This document shows positions 27,838 through 35,139 of a DNA stretch of 64,000 nt, piece by piece. The notes below the pieces were generated by a model. The model had not been told where the DNA came from and made no database searches. It saw nothing but the letters and a program-made list of their open reading frames with translations. Origin of the DNA: DATLMR01 sp035634255. GTDB lineage: Bacteria; Acidobacteriota; Blastocatellia; UBA7656. Made by a program: the position numbers and the translations under genes. Each line of letters starts with the position of its first letter. Positions within the stretch are counted from its first letter, which is position 1. The stretch spans positions 59,444 to 123,443 of the forward strand of contig DASQDI010000119.1 of assembly GCA_035634255.1 (NCBI GenBank), in the 5' to 3' direction.

Positions 27838-27973
27838 GGGCCGGTGGTCAGTAGTCAGGAGTCAGGGGCTAAGGAAGAAGCATTTCAGACTCTATTTATA
27901 GAATCCCTTTCGAGTAAATCGAGATCACGGGTGGCATCCCTGACACCTGACTCCCGGCCTCTGGCCCCTGATG
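27838..27973 (-). repeat. Palindromic intergenic repeat, copy C (inverted core)
   Basis: This copy directly follows the TAG of the DUF1501 gene. Here the core is in the other orientation: read on the minus strand it is GGGATTCTATAAATAGAGTC (27894-27913). The arms are runs of GGTCAGTAGTCAGG on the left and CCTGACTCCCGG/GGCCCCTGAT on the right. It is more diverged than copies B and E. Confidence 0.8.
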
Positions 27974-28044
27974 CCTTCCTCCTGTATTATTCCTGCGCGC
28001 CGCTCGGTCAGGCGCAAATCCATAGCTGATGAAAGGAATTTTAT

Positions 28045-28878
28045 ATGTCAGATCACAGGCTCCTTGTCGGGAAATCGGCGATCATAACCGGCTCCGGCCG
28101 AGGCATCGGGCGCAGCATCGCGAAGCTGTTCGCGGACCACGGCGCGTCGGTCGTCATAAACGACATGGACGAAGAAGTGGCTCAGGCGACGGCCGTGGAG
28201 ATATCGGAAGCGGGCGGCAGCGCGGTGGTGTGCGCGGGCAGCGTTACCAATAAGGAGTTCCCCGAGAAGCTCGTGACCACGGCCGCCGAGAGCTTCGGAG
28301 GCATCGACATAATCGTCAACAACGCGGGCTACACCTGGGACGGCGTGATCCAGAATATGTCAGACGAGCAGTGGTACGCGATGATAGATGTTCACCTGAC
28401 CGCCCCGTTCCGCATCCTTCGCGCGGCCACGCCCTTCATGCGCGAGGTCGCGAAGAAGGAGATCGCCGAGGGCCGCCGCGTGCACCGCAAGATCGTCAAC
28501 GTATCTTCGACTTCGGGCGTCGCGGGCAATCCGGGGCAGGTCAATTACTCGGCGGGCAAGATGGGGGTCGTGGGGGTCACGAAGACTATGGCGAAAGAGT
28601 GGGGCAGGTTCAACATCAACGTGAACGCGGTCGCCTACGGCTTTATCGACACCCGCCTGACCCAGGCCAAAGAGAAGCAGGAGAAGATCAACGTCGAAGG
28701 CAAAGAGGTGGAGCTGGGCATCCCCGAGGCGATGCGGCAGATGGCCGCGAACTTCATCCCGCTCGGAAGGCCGGGGACGCCCGACGAAGCCGCCGGCCCC
28801 GTGCTCTTCCTCGCCTCCCCCCTCTCCGATTACGTGAGCGGCGCGGTGATCCTCGTCACCGGAGGCTCTTACGTCTAA
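28045..28878 (+). CDS. Short-chain dehydrogenase/reductase (FabG-like)
   Basis: This 277-residue Rossmann-fold oxidoreductase uses NAD(P)H. The cofactor motif is GSGRGIGRSIA, followed by NNAGYTWDG, and the catalytic set is Ser in NVSSTSG with YSAGK. It resembles 3-oxoacyl-ACP reductase but is longer than standard FabG (about 245 residues) because of an insertion around KEKQEKINVEGKEVELG. The substrate is therefore not assigned. AAGGA lies 9 bases before the ATG. It is a single gene between copy C and a GC-rich hairpin at 28900-28939. Confidence 0.88.
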   Translation: MSDHRLLVGKSAIITGSGRGIGRSIAKLFADHGASVVINDMDEEVAQATAVEISEAGGSAVVCAGSVTNKEFPEKLVTTAAESFGGIDIIVNNAGYTWDGVIQNMSDEQWYAMIDVHLTAPFRILRAATPFMREVAKKEIAEGRRVHRKIVNVSSTSGVAGNPGQVNYSAGKMGVVGVTKTMAKEWGRFNINVNAVAYGFIDTRLTQAKEKQEKINVEGKEVELGIPEAMRQMAANFIPLGRPGTPDEAAGPVLFLASPLSDYVSGAVILVTGGSYV

Positions 28879-28899
28879 GAAACCTCTGGGAGTCCCGAC

Positions 28900-28939
28900 G
28901 CGAGGGCGCGCGGCCCGGCATGGAATCGCGTGCCCTCGC
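28900..28939 (+). terminator. GC-rich hairpin after the SDR gene
   Basis: A 13-base-pair stem (GCGAGGGCGCGCG at 28900-28912 with 28927-28939, one G-U pair) and a 14-base loop lie 22 bases past the SDR stop. No T-run follows, so this is a possible Rho-aided terminator or leader structure, not a standard intrinsic terminator. Confidence 0.45.
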
Positions 28940-29069
28940 CGGAACCCATCTCGCGCGGATGCCTGAGACCTCACCCCCGCCTCCTTCACAATTTTTAAAG
29001 TCGTGTGGTATATTGCTCGTCTTTTAAGAATGATGCTGCGAGTTGGTTGAACTTTACCGGGAGAACGAA

Positions 29070-29942
29070 TTGAGCATACTTGTCGACAGGAACACGCGCG
29101 TCGTCGTGCAGGGAATAACGGGCCGCGAGGGGTCGTTTCACACGGCGCAGATGATAGCGTACGGCACGAAGATCGTGGCCGGGGTGACGCCCGGCAAGGG
29201 CGGGACCGAGCACGATGGCGTGCCGGTCTTCGACACCGTGGCCGAAGCGGTGGAGAAGGCCGGGGCCAACGCGAGCGTCATCTACGTGCCGCCCCCGTTC
29301 GCCGCCGACGCGATTATGGAAGCGGCCGACGCCCGCCTGCCGCTCGCGGTCTGCATCACCGAAGGGATCCCCGCGCTCGACATGGTGCGCGCGTTCGATT
29401 ATCTTCGCGACCGCTCGACCCGGTTGATCGGACCGAACTGCCCCGGAATCATCAGCCCCGGCAAATGCAAGATCGGGATCATGCCGGGGCACATCCACAA
29501 CGAAGGCCGCGTGGGAGTCGTCTCCCGCAGCGGGACCCTCACCTACGAGGCGGTCCACCAGTTGACGGGCCTCGGCCTCGGCCAGTCGACGGCCATAGGC
29601 ATCGGGGGCGACCCCGTGATCGGCACGAACTTCGTTGACGCGCTCGGCCTCTTCGAGCAGGACCCCGAGACCGACGCCGTGGTGATGATCGGGGAGATCG
29701 GGGGCACGGCCGAAGAAGAGGCCGCGCGGTTCGTCCGCGACCACATGACCAAGCCGGTCGTCGGCTTCATCGCGGGACAGACCGCGCCTCCGGGCCGCCG
29801 CATGGGCCACGCGGGGGCGATCATCTCCGGGGGCAAGGGCACCGCCGAAGAGAAGATGGCGGCCATGTCCGAAGCAGGGATACTCGTCGTTAAGAGTCCG
29901 GCCGATCTCGGCGCGCGCGTTGCTGAAGCTCTCGGGCGTTAA
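29070..29942 (+). CDS. sucD: Succinate-CoA ligase, alpha subunit
   Basis: This 290-residue subunit carries the CoA-binding Rossmann domain (SILVDRNTRVVVQGITGREG) and the active-site histidine in GHAGAIISGGKGTAEEK. With the beta subunit SucC it converts succinyl-CoA, phosphate and NDP to succinate, CoA and NTP in the TCA cycle. The start chosen is TTG at 29070, because GGGAG lies 6 bases upstream and the product then matches the usual SucD N terminus and length; an in-frame TTG at 29043 is the alternative. No sucC gene lies upstream or downstream in this window, unlike the usual sucCD operon. Confidence 0.94.
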   Translation: MSILVDRNTRVVVQGITGREGSFHTAQMIAYGTKIVAGVTPGKGGTEHDGVPVFDTVAEAVEKAGANASVIYVPPPFAADAIMEAADARLPLAVCITEGIPALDMVRAFDYLRDRSTRLIGPNCPGIISPGKCKIGIMPGHIHNEGRVGVVSRSGTLTYEAVHQLTGLGLGQSTAIGIGGDPVIGTNFVDALGLFEQDPETDAVVMIGEIGGTAEEEAARFVRDHMTKPVVGFIAGQTAPPGRRMGHAGAIISGGKGTAEEKMAAMSEAGILVVKSPADLGARVAEALGR

Positions 29943-29956
29943 TGAACGCCCCTGAG

Positions 29957-30003
29957 TCGATGGTCAGTAGGCGATTCGAGACCACCCGTCTATTGACCAT
30001 CGA
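29957..30003 (+). repeat. Inverted repeat between sucD and the DUF2905 gene
   Basis: A 14-base-pair stem (TCGATGGTCAGTAG at 29957-29970 with 29990-30003, one G-U pair) encloses a 19-base loop. It lies 15 bases after sucD and ends 18 bases before the next start codon. The GGTCAGTAG arm resembles the arms of the palindromic repeats, so it may be a decayed relative or a transcript-processing site. Confidence 0.5.
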
Positions 30004-30020
30004 ATTTAATGAGGCTCGTT

Positions 30021-30254
30021 ATGGGAGACGGTCCGGGAGTGTTGGGGAAGTCCTTGATCGCCCTCGGCCTCGCGATCGCCGCCGTGGGCGTGATCATAAT
30101 GCTGCTCGGCAGGTTCCCGTCTTTGAGGATCGGCAGGCTCCCCGGCGATATTTATATCGAGCGCGAAAACTTTCGCTTTTACTTTCCACTCGCAACATCG
30201 ATAATCCTTAGCATAGTTTTGTCCCTTCTCCTGTGGTTCTTCAGGCGGAGGTGA
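30021..30254 (+). CDS. DUF2905 family small membrane protein
   Basis: This 77-residue protein has two hydrophobic helices flanking the conserved block GRLPGDIYIERENFRFYFPL, which is diagnostic of DUF2905. The loop with this block should lie at the membrane face. The start is ATG at 30021 because GAGG lies 6 bases upstream; an in-frame ATG at 30009 is the alternative. The role is unknown. It is followed after 18 bases by another small gene and probably shares a transcript with sucD. Confidence 0.85.
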   Translation: MGDGPGVLGKSLIALGLAIAAVGVIIMLLGRFPSLRIGRLPGDIYIERENFRFYFPLATSIILSIVLSLLLWFFRRR

Positions 30255-30272
30255 GGGGATAGGAAGGCTGAC

Positions 30273-30533
30273 GTGAAGAAGACCGCGAGAATCGTCTGCG
30301 CCAATGACAACGAGTTCTGGACCACCCAGAAGCAGTTCTGGAAGTGGGTTCAGGACGGGCTGGTCGACGTGACCGGCCAGCAGCCGCTCACCGGAAGGTT
30401 CGGCGGGAAGCGCGAGAAGCTGCTCGTCATGGTGCGCCACGTCATCCTTGACAACGCCAACCCCGAGCATAAGCAGGAAGTCCTCGACACCTACTCGAAG
30501 CTCAAGCCGCACATCACCAAAAAGAGGGACTGA
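30273..30533 (+). CDS. Small conserved-looking protein of unknown function
   Basis: This 86-residue soluble protein starts at a GTG with GGAAGG 6 bases upstream. It contains NDNEFWTTQKQFWKWVQDGL, rich in aromatic residues, and a basic C terminus (KLKPHITKKRD). No signal peptide, membrane helix or known motif is seen. Codon use matches the high-G+C neighbours, which supports it as a real gene. It follows DUF2905 closely and ends just before the promoter of the disrupted tRNA locus. Confidence 0.65.
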   Translation: MKKTARIVCANDNEFWTTQKQFWKWVQDGLVDVTGQQPLTGRFGGKREKLLVMVRHVILDNANPEHKQEVLDTYSKLKPHITKKRD

Positions 30534-30561
30534 CGGCGAACAGTGTCGCGGAAGCCGGTCG

Positions 30562-30591
30562 TTGACAACCGGCGCGCGCGCGTTTTAAGAT
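30562..30591 (+). promoter_or_regulatory. Sigma-70-like promoter upstream of the tRNA-Gly fragment
   Basis: TTGACA at 30562-30567 and TAAGAT at 30586-30591 are separated by 18 bases, close to consensus. The expected start site is near 30598, some 16 bases before the tRNA-like sequence. It would drive the tRNA fragment, the endonuclease gene and the complete tRNA-Gly as one transcript. Confidence 0.65.
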
Positions 30592-30613
30592 GCTCGTGGC
30601 TCATCTGAAGGAA

Positions 30614-30645
30614 GCGGGTGTAACTCAATGTTAGAGTGTCACCTT
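30614..30645 (+). pseudogene. 5' half of a tRNA-Gly, broken before the anticodon
   Basis: The sequence reads as a tRNA-Gly(GCC)-type 5' half: acceptor strand GCGGGTG, TA, D-arm ACTC-AATGTTA-GAGT, G, then anticodon-stem strand TCACC and the two loop pyrimidines TT (positions 32-33). The match ends exactly where the anticodon should begin. No 3' half with a complementary GGTGA stem and CACCCGC acceptor strand is found downstream in the window. The D-loop GG is GT here, so it is probably already decaying. Confidence 0.75.
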
Positions 30646-30650
30646 TCACT

Positions 30651-31145
30651 ATGAATACGCGAAGTATTGGGAACTTGACGGAGGCGAAGATTCTTGCCGC
30701 GCTTGTAGAGGTTGGTTATTTGGTATCTCACCCTTTTGGGGCTGGACACAAATATGACCTGGTCATAGATGATGGAAAGCAGCTTTCTCGTGTTCAGTGT
30801 AAGACCGGCCGTGTAAGAGATGGTTCTTTGCTATTTAATGCTTACAGTATGCCCGGTAATGGAGTGAAGCGACAGGGTTATAAGGGCGTCGCCGACTTCT
30901 TTGCCGTGCTGAACCCGGAAGATGGGCGGGTTTATTTGGTGCCTGTGAATGAGGTCGGGGAAACTGATGTTTCACTCCGCCTTGTTCCTACTGGTAATGG
31001 GCAGACGCGGCGTGTAAGATGGGCAGGCAGTTATCTGCTTCAACCCCGGTTAGAAGAAGAAAGCGCGAGTAGCTCAATGGTAGAGCATTGGCTTCCCAAG
31101 CCAAGGGTTGCGGGTTCGAGTCCCGTCTCGCGCTCCAATCGTTAA
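30651..31145 (+). CDS. Group I intron-associated-type PD-(D/E)XK endonuclease
   Basis: This 164-codon frame encodes a PDDEXK_5-like nuclease, the family of the homing endonuclease I-Ssp6803I found in a tRNA group I intron of cyanobacteria. The probable active-site residues are Glu11 (NLTEAKIL), Asp36 (HKYDLVID), Gln49 and Lys51 (VQCKTG). The ATG at 30651 lies 5 bases after the tRNA 5' half and lacks a clear ribosome binding site. G+C is lower than in the neighbours. There is no stop codon before the complete tRNA-Gly, so the last 27 or so residues (SSSMVEHWLPKPRVAGSSPV region) are translated from the tRNA gene itself. Confidence 0.82.
   Translation: MNTRSIGNLTEAKILAALVEVGYLVSHPFGAGHKYDLVIDDGKQLSRVQCKTGRVRDGSLLFNAYSMPGNGVKRQGYKGVADFFAVLNPEDGRVYLVPVNEVGETDVSLRLVPTGNGQTRRVRWAGSYLLQPRLEEESASSSMVEHWLPKPRVAGSSPVSRSNR
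31063..31137 (+). tRNA. tRNA-Gly (anticodon CCC)
   Basis: The cloverleaf is complete: acceptor GCGCGAG pairs with CTCGCGC, D-arm GCTC/GAGC, anticodon stem TTGGC/GCCAA with loop TTCCCAA (anticodon CCC), T-arm GCGGG/CCCGT around TTCGAGT, discriminator T and an encoded CCA at 31135-31137. It reads the GGG glycine codon. It overlaps the 3' end of the endonuclease reading frame and probably depends on the promoter at 30562 or on one inside that gene. Confidence 0.95.
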
Positions 31146-31200
31146 AGTAACTCCTCAAACGTCGGCGCTTCGACCCTTAAAAATCCACTTCAACTTAGTC

Positions 31201-32406
31201 TCACTTTCTCAGCACCAGCAAGGTCACTTCCGCCGGAGCGTTATACCGGACGGGCGCGAGAGTCATGCCGAGCCCGTTATTCACGCTCACGAGCATCCGC
31301 CCGAGTTCGTAAAAGCCGGTGACGTATTTCGTCTCGAACGACGGCCCGGTGAGTAAAAAGCCCGGCAGGGGGAATACCACTTGCCCCCCGTGAGTATGCC
31401 CGCCCGCGAAAATGTCGTAGCCATTCGTGGAAGCGAAATCGACCAGTTCTACCGCGGGCTGGTGGGCCAGCAGTATGTTTACAGGCCCCCGAATCCTCTG
31501 CTGCTCTAACGCCTCAAGGCGTCTCATCTCGGGCCGCGTCCTGTAGACCCATGTGACCCCCATGAGCGAGATGAAGGATGAGCCGACCGGCACGACCGAA
31601 GAGACGTTTTCCAGCACGTTCACGCCATTTTTTTGGAGGGCGCTCACTACCCTGCCTCGGTCCGAAAAATAGTCGTGGTCGCCCAGGCAGGCGTAGATCC
31701 CGCGCTTCGCCTGCATCCTGCCCAGAGCCTCGGCCCCCATGTCGATATAATCGACGCCGGACGTGACGAGATCTCCCGCGAAGAGGATCAGGTCGGCGTC
31801 GAGTGAGTTCACTCTGTCGAGGTAAGCCTGAAGCTTGGCCCCCTGGGTCTTGCCGTCGGCCTGGAGGTCCGCGATGTGAACTATGCGGAAGCCGTCGAGG
31901 TCATCGGGCAGCCCCTCTATCTTTACTTCGCGCTCCCTGATGCGATTCGTTAACGTATCGTTGTAAACTCGCGCCAGCACGTAGATCATCACGGCTCCCG
32001 ACAGAGCGATCACGACCCATGCGTGAGCCTTAGACAATGTGACCTGTCGCCCTTTATAGACCGGATGAAGGAGCAGCCTGATGATGCCGGCTGCGGTCAG
32101 TAAGATGGCGAGCTGCATCGTTATGATGATCCCGATCCAGAAGGGGTAGGTCAAGAGCGCGTCGATGAGAGTGTTCGAAGCCTGCAACGCCGTCGAAAGA
32201 TTCCGCAGCTCGAAAAAGTAGCTTATGAATAGCAGGGCCGGGTAAAGAATTATCCACAAAACAAGGGCCGCCGCCGCGAGCCGCACGCGCTTCGGCTTCC
32301 AACCCGTCACCGACTCTACAGACTTCGTGAGCCTCCATGCGACCAGCAGCAGCAGGAGCGCGCCGGCCACCGAGATCAACAGGGTCATTCGGACCGCCCA
32401 GGGCAT
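31201..32406 (-). CDS. Membrane-anchored metallophosphoesterase (YkuE-like)
   Basis: This 401-residue protein has about four N-terminal membrane helices (residues 5-150) and a calcineurin-like phosphoesterase domain. Metal-binding motifs are in order: HIADLQ, FAGDLV, CLGDHDYF (GNHE type, with Asp), LLAHQP and GGHTHGGQV. It should hydrolyse a phosphoester, possibly on a lipid, at the membrane. GAGGAGA lies 7 bases before the ATG. A core-only copy of the palindromic repeat lies in its leader. It is a single gene converging on the tRNA-Gly locus. Confidence 0.9.
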   Translation of the reverse strand: MPWAVRMTLLISVAGALLLLLVAWRLTKSVESVTGWKPKRVRLAAAALVLWIILYPALLFISYFFELRNLSTALQASNTLIDALLTYPFWIGIIITMQLAILLTAAGIIRLLLHPVYKGRQVTLSKAHAWVVIALSGAVMIYVLARVYNDTLTNRIREREVKIEGLPDDLDGFRIVHIADLQADGKTQGAKLQAYLDRVNSLDADLILFAGDLVTSGVDYIDMGAEALGRMQAKRGIYACLGDHDYFSDRGRVVSALQKNGVNVLENVSSVVPVGSSFISLMGVTWVYRTRPEMRRLEALEQQRIRGPVNILLAHQPAVELVDFASTNGYDIFAGGHTHGGQVVFPLPGFLLTGPSFETKYVTGFYELGRMLVSVNNGLGMTLAPVRYNAPAEVTLLVLRK

Positions 32407-32921
32407 ACGTAAATCTCCTCGACCTGTTTAAGAGTCTCATTTATAGCATCCCGCGCCGCGTTTGCTGTAGCCGCTCGGAGGGCCGGGGGGTATTTAAAGC
32501 GGTTGCATTCATAAAGGATTCGGGTTAGGATGCCTCCGTTTGAGGCCGTGATCGAATCTTCGATCAGCGACTATTATATTAAGCAGGTTTTGAATTCTTC
32601 CGCCTATGATTGTCTGATTAATGAGTTGCCGTATCATCGCGAGCCGGTACCGTGGGCGAAGCGTTGATCCATGCGGGGAGGTCGCGGCGCACCCCGGCCG
32701 TTCCGGGCCGTGCGCGGCGGCGCGGCGGCGACTCATCCACCCTGACGGCCCATCACCCGATTTAAACTCGATGCGGGAAGTCATCACCGGGACCACTCTT
32801 TGGCTTGCGCTTTGCAGGTGTTCACGAGGGGCGGGTGATCGGGATGACCGGCCCGCGGCCACGGCGGAAGCCCCGGCTTCGCCGTCAGAATGCGCGAGAT
32901 GATCGCGCGGGAGATACTGGG
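32407..32921. other. Divergent intergenic region between the phosphoesterase gene and rsgA
   Basis: No gene is supported in these 515 bases. Frames overlapping rsgA upstream of 32922 lack ribosome binding sites and protein-like character. The only recognisable item is a core-like copy of the palindromic repeat near the phosphoesterase start (32426-32452). Confidence 0.45.
32426..32452 (-). repeat. Core-only copy of the palindromic repeat
   Basis: Read on the minus strand this begins GGGATGCTATAAATGAGACT, matching the shared core GGGATTCTATAAA at 12 of 13 positions and keeping the following GAG/CTC palindrome. The long GGCCAGGG-type arms are absent. It lies 20 bases before the ATG of the phosphoesterase gene. 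Confidence 0.55.
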
Positions 32922-33989
32922 ATGCCGAATCTGGATGTTTACGGTTGGAGCGATTTTTTCAAAGATGCGTTTGACCTGTTCGAAAAGCGCGGCCTGGAGC
33001 CCGCGAGGGTGGCCCTTCAGCACAACCACATTTACAGGCTCTACTCCGAGCGGGGAGAGCTCGACGCCACGACGACCGGGAAGATGCGCCACGAGGCGGT
33101 CACGCAGAGCGAACTGCCCGCGGTCGGGGATTGGGTCGCCATGCGATTTCGGGCCGAAGAGGGGAAGGCGACCATTCACCACGTGCTCCCGCGCAAGAGC
33201 AGGTTCATCCGAAAGGCCGCGGGCCAGCGCTCGGAGGAGCAGATCGTCGGCGCGAACATAGACACGATCTTTCTGGTCACGGCCCTCAACAACGATTACA
33301 ACGTCAGGCGGATCGAGCGGTATCTGGCCGCCGCGTGGGAGAGCGGCGCGGAGCCGGTTATCATTCTAAGCAAGGCCGACCTGTGCGCGGATGTCGGGGA
33401 GAAGGTCGAAGAGGTCCAGGCGGTCGCCTATGGCGTGCCGATCCACGTCATCAGCTCGAAGGCCAATCAAGGGTTGGAGCCGCTCGACTCCTACTTCTCG
33501 GCGGGACGCACGGTCGCCCTGCTCGGCTCTTCGGGCGTCGGCAAGTCAACTCTGATAAACCGCCTCGTGGGCAGCGACGTGCAGAAGGTCAAAGAGGTGC
33601 GCGAGCACGACGACCGGGGGCGGCACGCAACGACCAATCGGGAACTTATCCTTCTGCCGCAAGGAGGTCTGGTCCTCGACACGCCCGGCATGCGCGAGCT
33701 GCATCTGTGGGACGCGGAGTCGGGCGTGCAGGGGGTTTTTGAAGACATCGAATCGCTGGCGGAGAGTTGTCGCTTCCGCGATTGCAGTCACGAAAACGAG
33801 CCGGGTTGCGCGGTGAGGGAGGCGCTCTCGGAAGGCAGCCTCGACGAGGCGAGGCTCGAAAATTACAGGAAGCTTCAGCAGGAGATGGAATTCCTCGAGC
33901 TGAAGCGGGAATTCAACGCCAGCGTCGTCGAAAAGAAACGATTCAAGAAGATGATGCAGGCGGTTCGTAAACGGGAAGAAAGTAGGTAA
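32922..33989 (+). CDS. rsgA: Ribosome small-subunit-dependent GTPase A
   Basis: This 355-residue circularly permuted GTPase acts in late maturation of the 30S ribosomal subunit. An N-terminal OB-fold is followed by the permuted motif order: G4 (LSKADL), G5 (ISSKA), G1 (LLGSSGVGKSTLINRL) and G3 (DTPGMRE), then a C-terminal zinc knuckle (CRFRDCSHENEPGCAV). The start is ATG at 32922 (MPNLDVYGW), with GGGAG upstream; the frame is open for 39 more codons but these lack a binding site. Palindromic repeat copy D begins right after its TAA. Confidence 0.95.
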   Translation: MPNLDVYGWSDFFKDAFDLFEKRGLEPARVALQHNHIYRLYSERGELDATTTGKMRHEAVTQSELPAVGDWVAMRFRAEEGKATIHHVLPRKSRFIRKAAGQRSEEQIVGANIDTIFLVTALNNDYNVRRIERYLAAAWESGAEPVIILSKADLCADVGEKVEEVQAVAYGVPIHVISSKANQGLEPLDSYFSAGRTVALLGSSGVGKSTLINRLVGSDVQKVKEVREHDDRGRHATTNRELILLPQGGLVLDTPGMRELHLWDAESGVQGVFEDIESLAESCRFRDCSHENEPGCAVREALSEGSLDEARLENYRKLQQEMEFLELKREFNASVVEKKRFKKMMQAVRKREESR

Positions 33990-34112
33990 GCGTCAGGGGC
34001 CAGGGATGCAATCCATAATTTGGATTAAAACGAAAGGGGTTCAATAAAGAGAGCCTCAAATGATTCGAGGCTCTCTTTCCCGCCCTGGCTCCTGGCCCCT
34101 GACCACTGACCC
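33990..34112 (+). repeat. Palindromic intergenic repeat, copy D, with terminator-like hairpin
   Basis: This copy fills the space between two convergent genes, rsgA and the SIMPL gene. It starts GCGTCAGGGG after the rsgA TAA, and its right arm runs into the CTA that reads as the SIMPL stop. The centre has a perfect 12-base-pair stem, AAAGAGAGCCTC (34046-34057) with 34067-34078, and a 9-base loop, ending in TTT. It could terminate both transcripts. Confidence 0.85.
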
Positions 34113-34838
34113 CTAGTTAGCAATCTCCACCGTCAGGGAGACGGAGGCTCGCACCTCGATGTTGCCCGGCTCGACCGGGGTCGCCACGTCCGCCGCCTTG
34201 CTCGCGGCCATCTCCATCTGCCGCGCGAAGATCGGTACGGGGGCCGCGCCGCTCTCGTCGACGTGAAGCACGCGGACGATTCGCAGCCCGAGGGCGGAGG
34301 CCAGGGCGTCGGCCTTCGCCTTCGCCTTCAGCGCCGCCTCGCGGAGGGCCTGACCCCTCACCGCCTGGTCGTTCTTGAGAGTGAATTGCAGGCTTTGAAT
34401 ATTATTCGCGCCGGCCTGCGTCGCGGTGTCGATCACCGTGCCCACCTGCGTCAGGTCGTCGGTCTTCACCTGCACGACGTTCGACGCGGCGTACCCGGTG
34501 ATCCGCGGCTGGCCGCCCTCCCTCGGGTACGTGTAGACGGGGTTGAGCGAGTAGCCGATGGTCTTTATCTCCGACGATGGCCCGAGCACCCGGCGGAGCG
34601 CGGAGATCACCGCGTCCACCTTCCGGGCATTCTCAGAGGCCGCGGCCTTCGCCGTCGCCGCCTGCGTCAACACCCCGATGTCTATCTGTGCCTGATCCGG
34701 CTTGGCCATGATGATGGCGTCGCCCGTCGCTCTTATGGAAGGAGGCGGCGTTCTGTTGACCTCCTGCGCCATGGCTCCGGCGGATAAGAGGACAATGATC
34801 GAGAGACACTTCAGAAGGTTTCCTGTCGTTTTATTCAT
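34113..34838 (-). CDS. SIMPL domain (DUF541) protein, exported
   Basis: This 241-residue protein has a signal peptide (MNKTTGNLLKCLSIIVLLSA, cut after AMA) and a SIMPL/DUF541 domain (RATGDAIIMAKPDQAQIDIG, IKTIGYSLNPVYTYP, VSLTVEIAN). Related proteins such as BP26 form ring-like oligomers in the periplasm or outer membrane; the function is unclear. The start is ATG at 34838, with GGTGG upstream and the signal peptide beginning there. The stop codon lies in the arm of palindromic repeat copy D. Confidence 0.9.
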   Translation of the reverse strand: MNKTTGNLLKCLSIIVLLSAGAMAQEVNRTPPPSIRATGDAIIMAKPDQAQIDIGVLTQAATAKAAASENARKVDAVISALRRVLGPSSEIKTIGYSLNPVYTYPREGGQPRITGYAASNVVQVKTDDLTQVGTVIDTATQAGANNIQSLQFTLKNDQAVRGQALREAALKAKAKADALASALGLRIVRVLHVDESGAAPVPIFARQMEMAASKAADVATPVEPGNIEVRASVSLTVEIAN

Positions 34839-35139
34839 TATATTTTCCACCTTATTCTCTACCAATTCTTCAGTCCCTTAAAACGGCTGACCCGGCACGG
34901 GGCATTAGCGGATCAACCCATAAAATGATGCGCGGCGAGCCCTTAAAGTTGGCAAACGCCGGGCGAATCATTCGCGCGGCTCGCAAAGCCCGAAGGCCAA
35001 GCCGTATAATACCGCCTAGTAATCTCTTTTCACAGGCCGGGCCGGGTGGTTAAAGGCGCTGTGCTATTATGGTGCGAGAGATCGGGTAGAGAGCGAAACA
35101 GATTCCGCGCGCGAAGCATCTAACCCTCTGGGTGGCGTT

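Noticed and set aside
30614..31137. An intact group I intron within a tRNA-Gly
   Set aside because: The anticodon-stem strand TCACC of the 5' half cannot pair with the GCCAA of the downstream tRNA, that tRNA has its own 5' half, and the nuclease gene starts 5 bases after the break, leaving no room for an intron core.
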